NCBI GenBank assembly: GCA_013151585.1
Contig: JAADHY010000439.1
Coordinates: 1-6,302 of the forward strand
DNA: 6,302 nt
Direction of reading: 5' to 3'
Source of the DNA: Planctomycetota bacterium
Lineage (GTDB): Bacteria; Planctomycetota; Planctomycetia; Planctomycetales; Planctomycetaceae
The position numbers and the translations under genes were made by a program. The notes under the pieces are model-generated. The model was not told the DNA's origin. It saw only the letters and a program-made list of their open reading frames with translations, and searched no databases. Position 1 is the first letter of the stretch, and the number at the start of each line of letters is the position of its first letter. Shown here piece by piece: positions 5,708-6,302 of this stretch.

Positions 5708-6094
5708 TCAACTGCGGGCGCCGAACCTCGGACTGCCCGTCGTGATGGCAGGCGGTCGGAGCAGCGACAGTCTTGAGGAACCCGGCGAAGCTGTCGGCCG
5801 CACAAAACCTCGCGCCGTCAAGCCGTGCTTTGTCAAAAAGCAAGAGTGAAGCATCGCGTGAGCGGGGCAGGGACGCCCGCCGCCGTAAGACGGGGCCGCT
5901 GCATCCCACAACAGCGCAAGCGGCTCATCGGCATTCTCACGAGCATGTTGGAGCAGTTCGCAAAAGATGATGTCGCCCCACGCACCGGAAACGTTCGAGC
6001 AGTGCAATAACCCGACGCATTTCGCGACATCCGGGAAACGCGGAAACTTTCGGTCCCAGCGTCGTTGTTCGGGATCGAGGAGCGGCTGTTCCAT
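5708..6094 (-). CDS. Doubtful hypothetical ORF
   Basis: ATG 6094 opens a frame of 128 residues that ends at 5708. The first half (MEQPLLDPEQRRWDRKFPRF, then AWGDIIFCELLQHARENADE) has a balanced composition and plausible codon use. The second half, from about 5905, runs through GC-rich hairpin sequence of intergenic type and looks like chance translation (Pro/Arg/Ser-rich). There is no ribosome binding site before ATG 6094. A TTG at 6127 in the same frame is no better. I do not recognise a family. It may be a short real gene whose end was overwritten, a relic, or nothing. Confidence 0.22.
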   Translation of the reverse strand: MEQPLLDPEQRRWDRKFPRFPDVAKCVGLLHCSNVSGAWGDIIFCELLQHARENADEPLALLWDAAAPSYGGGRPCPAHAMLHSCFLTKHGLTARGFVRPTASPGSSRLSLLRPPAITTGSPRFGARS

Positions 6095-6302
6095 TTGCGT
6101 TCGGCTGGGTGTTATTTGCCGATGCAACTGAATACAAAAAGCAGTGCCTTACGCTTTCGGCTTGTCAAAGAAAAAAGACGATCGGCAAGCCTTGTGCGGC
6201 ACGCACATTGCCTACAAAGCGCAGCGGGGTTGGCCGCGGCGCGCCATGTATCGCTTGGTCACACGGCAGTTGTGGAGATTCCTTGGATCGCCAATGACAT
6301 CA

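Larger units (their letters stand above)
5544..6302. other. Upstream region of the operon without a supported gene
   Basis: This 759-nt stretch shows no gene I can defend. It holds the doubtful ORF at 6094-5708 and the possible promoter near 5674-5691. A GC-rich patch at about 5850-5905 has short hairpins: GCGGG with CCCGC around a 9-nt loop, and CCGT-AAG-ACGG. Two TTTGACAA stretches on the minus strand, near 5829-5836 and 6164-6171, could serve as -35 boxes but have no matching -10 box at normal spacing. The operon promoter most likely lies here. Confidence 0.5.

Noticed and set aside
5556..5909. N-terminal extension of the radical SAM protein from ATG 5909
   Set aside because: The added 118 residues have no family features and their DNA overlaps GC-rich hairpin sequence. 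A ribosome binding site supports ATG 5543.
6212..6301. Open 29-codon minus-strand frame at the right edge ending in TAG
   Set aside because: It is too short and unrecognisable to call the 3' end of a gene entering the window; other frames there are equally open.
1..6302. CRISPR array, tRNA or rRNA genes, insertion sequence
   Set aside because: I saw no regularly spaced repeats, no tRNA cloverleaf with a GTTCRANYC-type T-arm, no rRNA signature and no transposase.

Overview
The window looks like part of a planctomycete chromosome (Pirellulales-like). The GC content is moderately high, starts are often GTG or TTG behind purine-rich ribosome binding sites, and the gene content includes a Ycf46-type AAA+ ATPase beside DUF1257 and DUF2997 proteins and a zinc-ribbon/S26-like membrane protein. 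The taxonomic call rests on recalled gene neighbourhoods and style, not on a marker gene. Every gene I can support lies on the minus strand, so transcription runs from high to low coordinates.

Layout in the direction of transcription. (1) 6302-5544 is an upstream stretch with only one weak candidate ORF (6094-5708), GC-rich intergenic-type sequence, and a possible -10 box beside a GTGTACAC palindrome. (2) 5543-4710 is a radical SAM protein of the PflX/PflA-like type (COG1313-like). (3) 4683-4372 is a small 103-residue protein. (4) 4379-2739 is a Ycf46-like AAA+ ATPase whose GTG start overlaps the stop of gene 3. (5) 2666-2199 is a DUF1257 (Ycf35-like) protein. (6) 2187-1981 is a DUF2997 protein whose ribosome binding site overlaps the stop of gene 5. 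(7) 1980-1698 is noncoding and carries a 53-nt imperfect palindrome. (8) 1697-673 is a zinc-ribbon plus multi-pass membrane plus signal-peptidase-like (S26) gene, split by an apparent one-base frameshift. (9) 607-1 is a TPR protein that runs off the left edge.

Genes 2-6 are tightly packed (gaps of 26, -8, 72 and 11 nt) and are probably one operon. The core AAA+/DUF1257/DUF2997 set corresponds to proteins known in cyanobacteria and plastids as Ycf46, Ycf35 and a small companion, whose biochemical job is not firmly established. Here they are linked to a radical SAM enzyme and to a second small protein that starts with the same EIxIxPDGxV pattern as the DUF2997 protein. Genes 8-9 form a second unit. 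Its S26-like domain has Trp and Asp where signal peptidase I has its catalytic Ser and Lys, so it is probably not a protease.

The points most worth a second look are the five-gene Ycf46 module, the dead signal-peptidase fold with its frameshifted zinc ribbon, and the palindrome between the two units.
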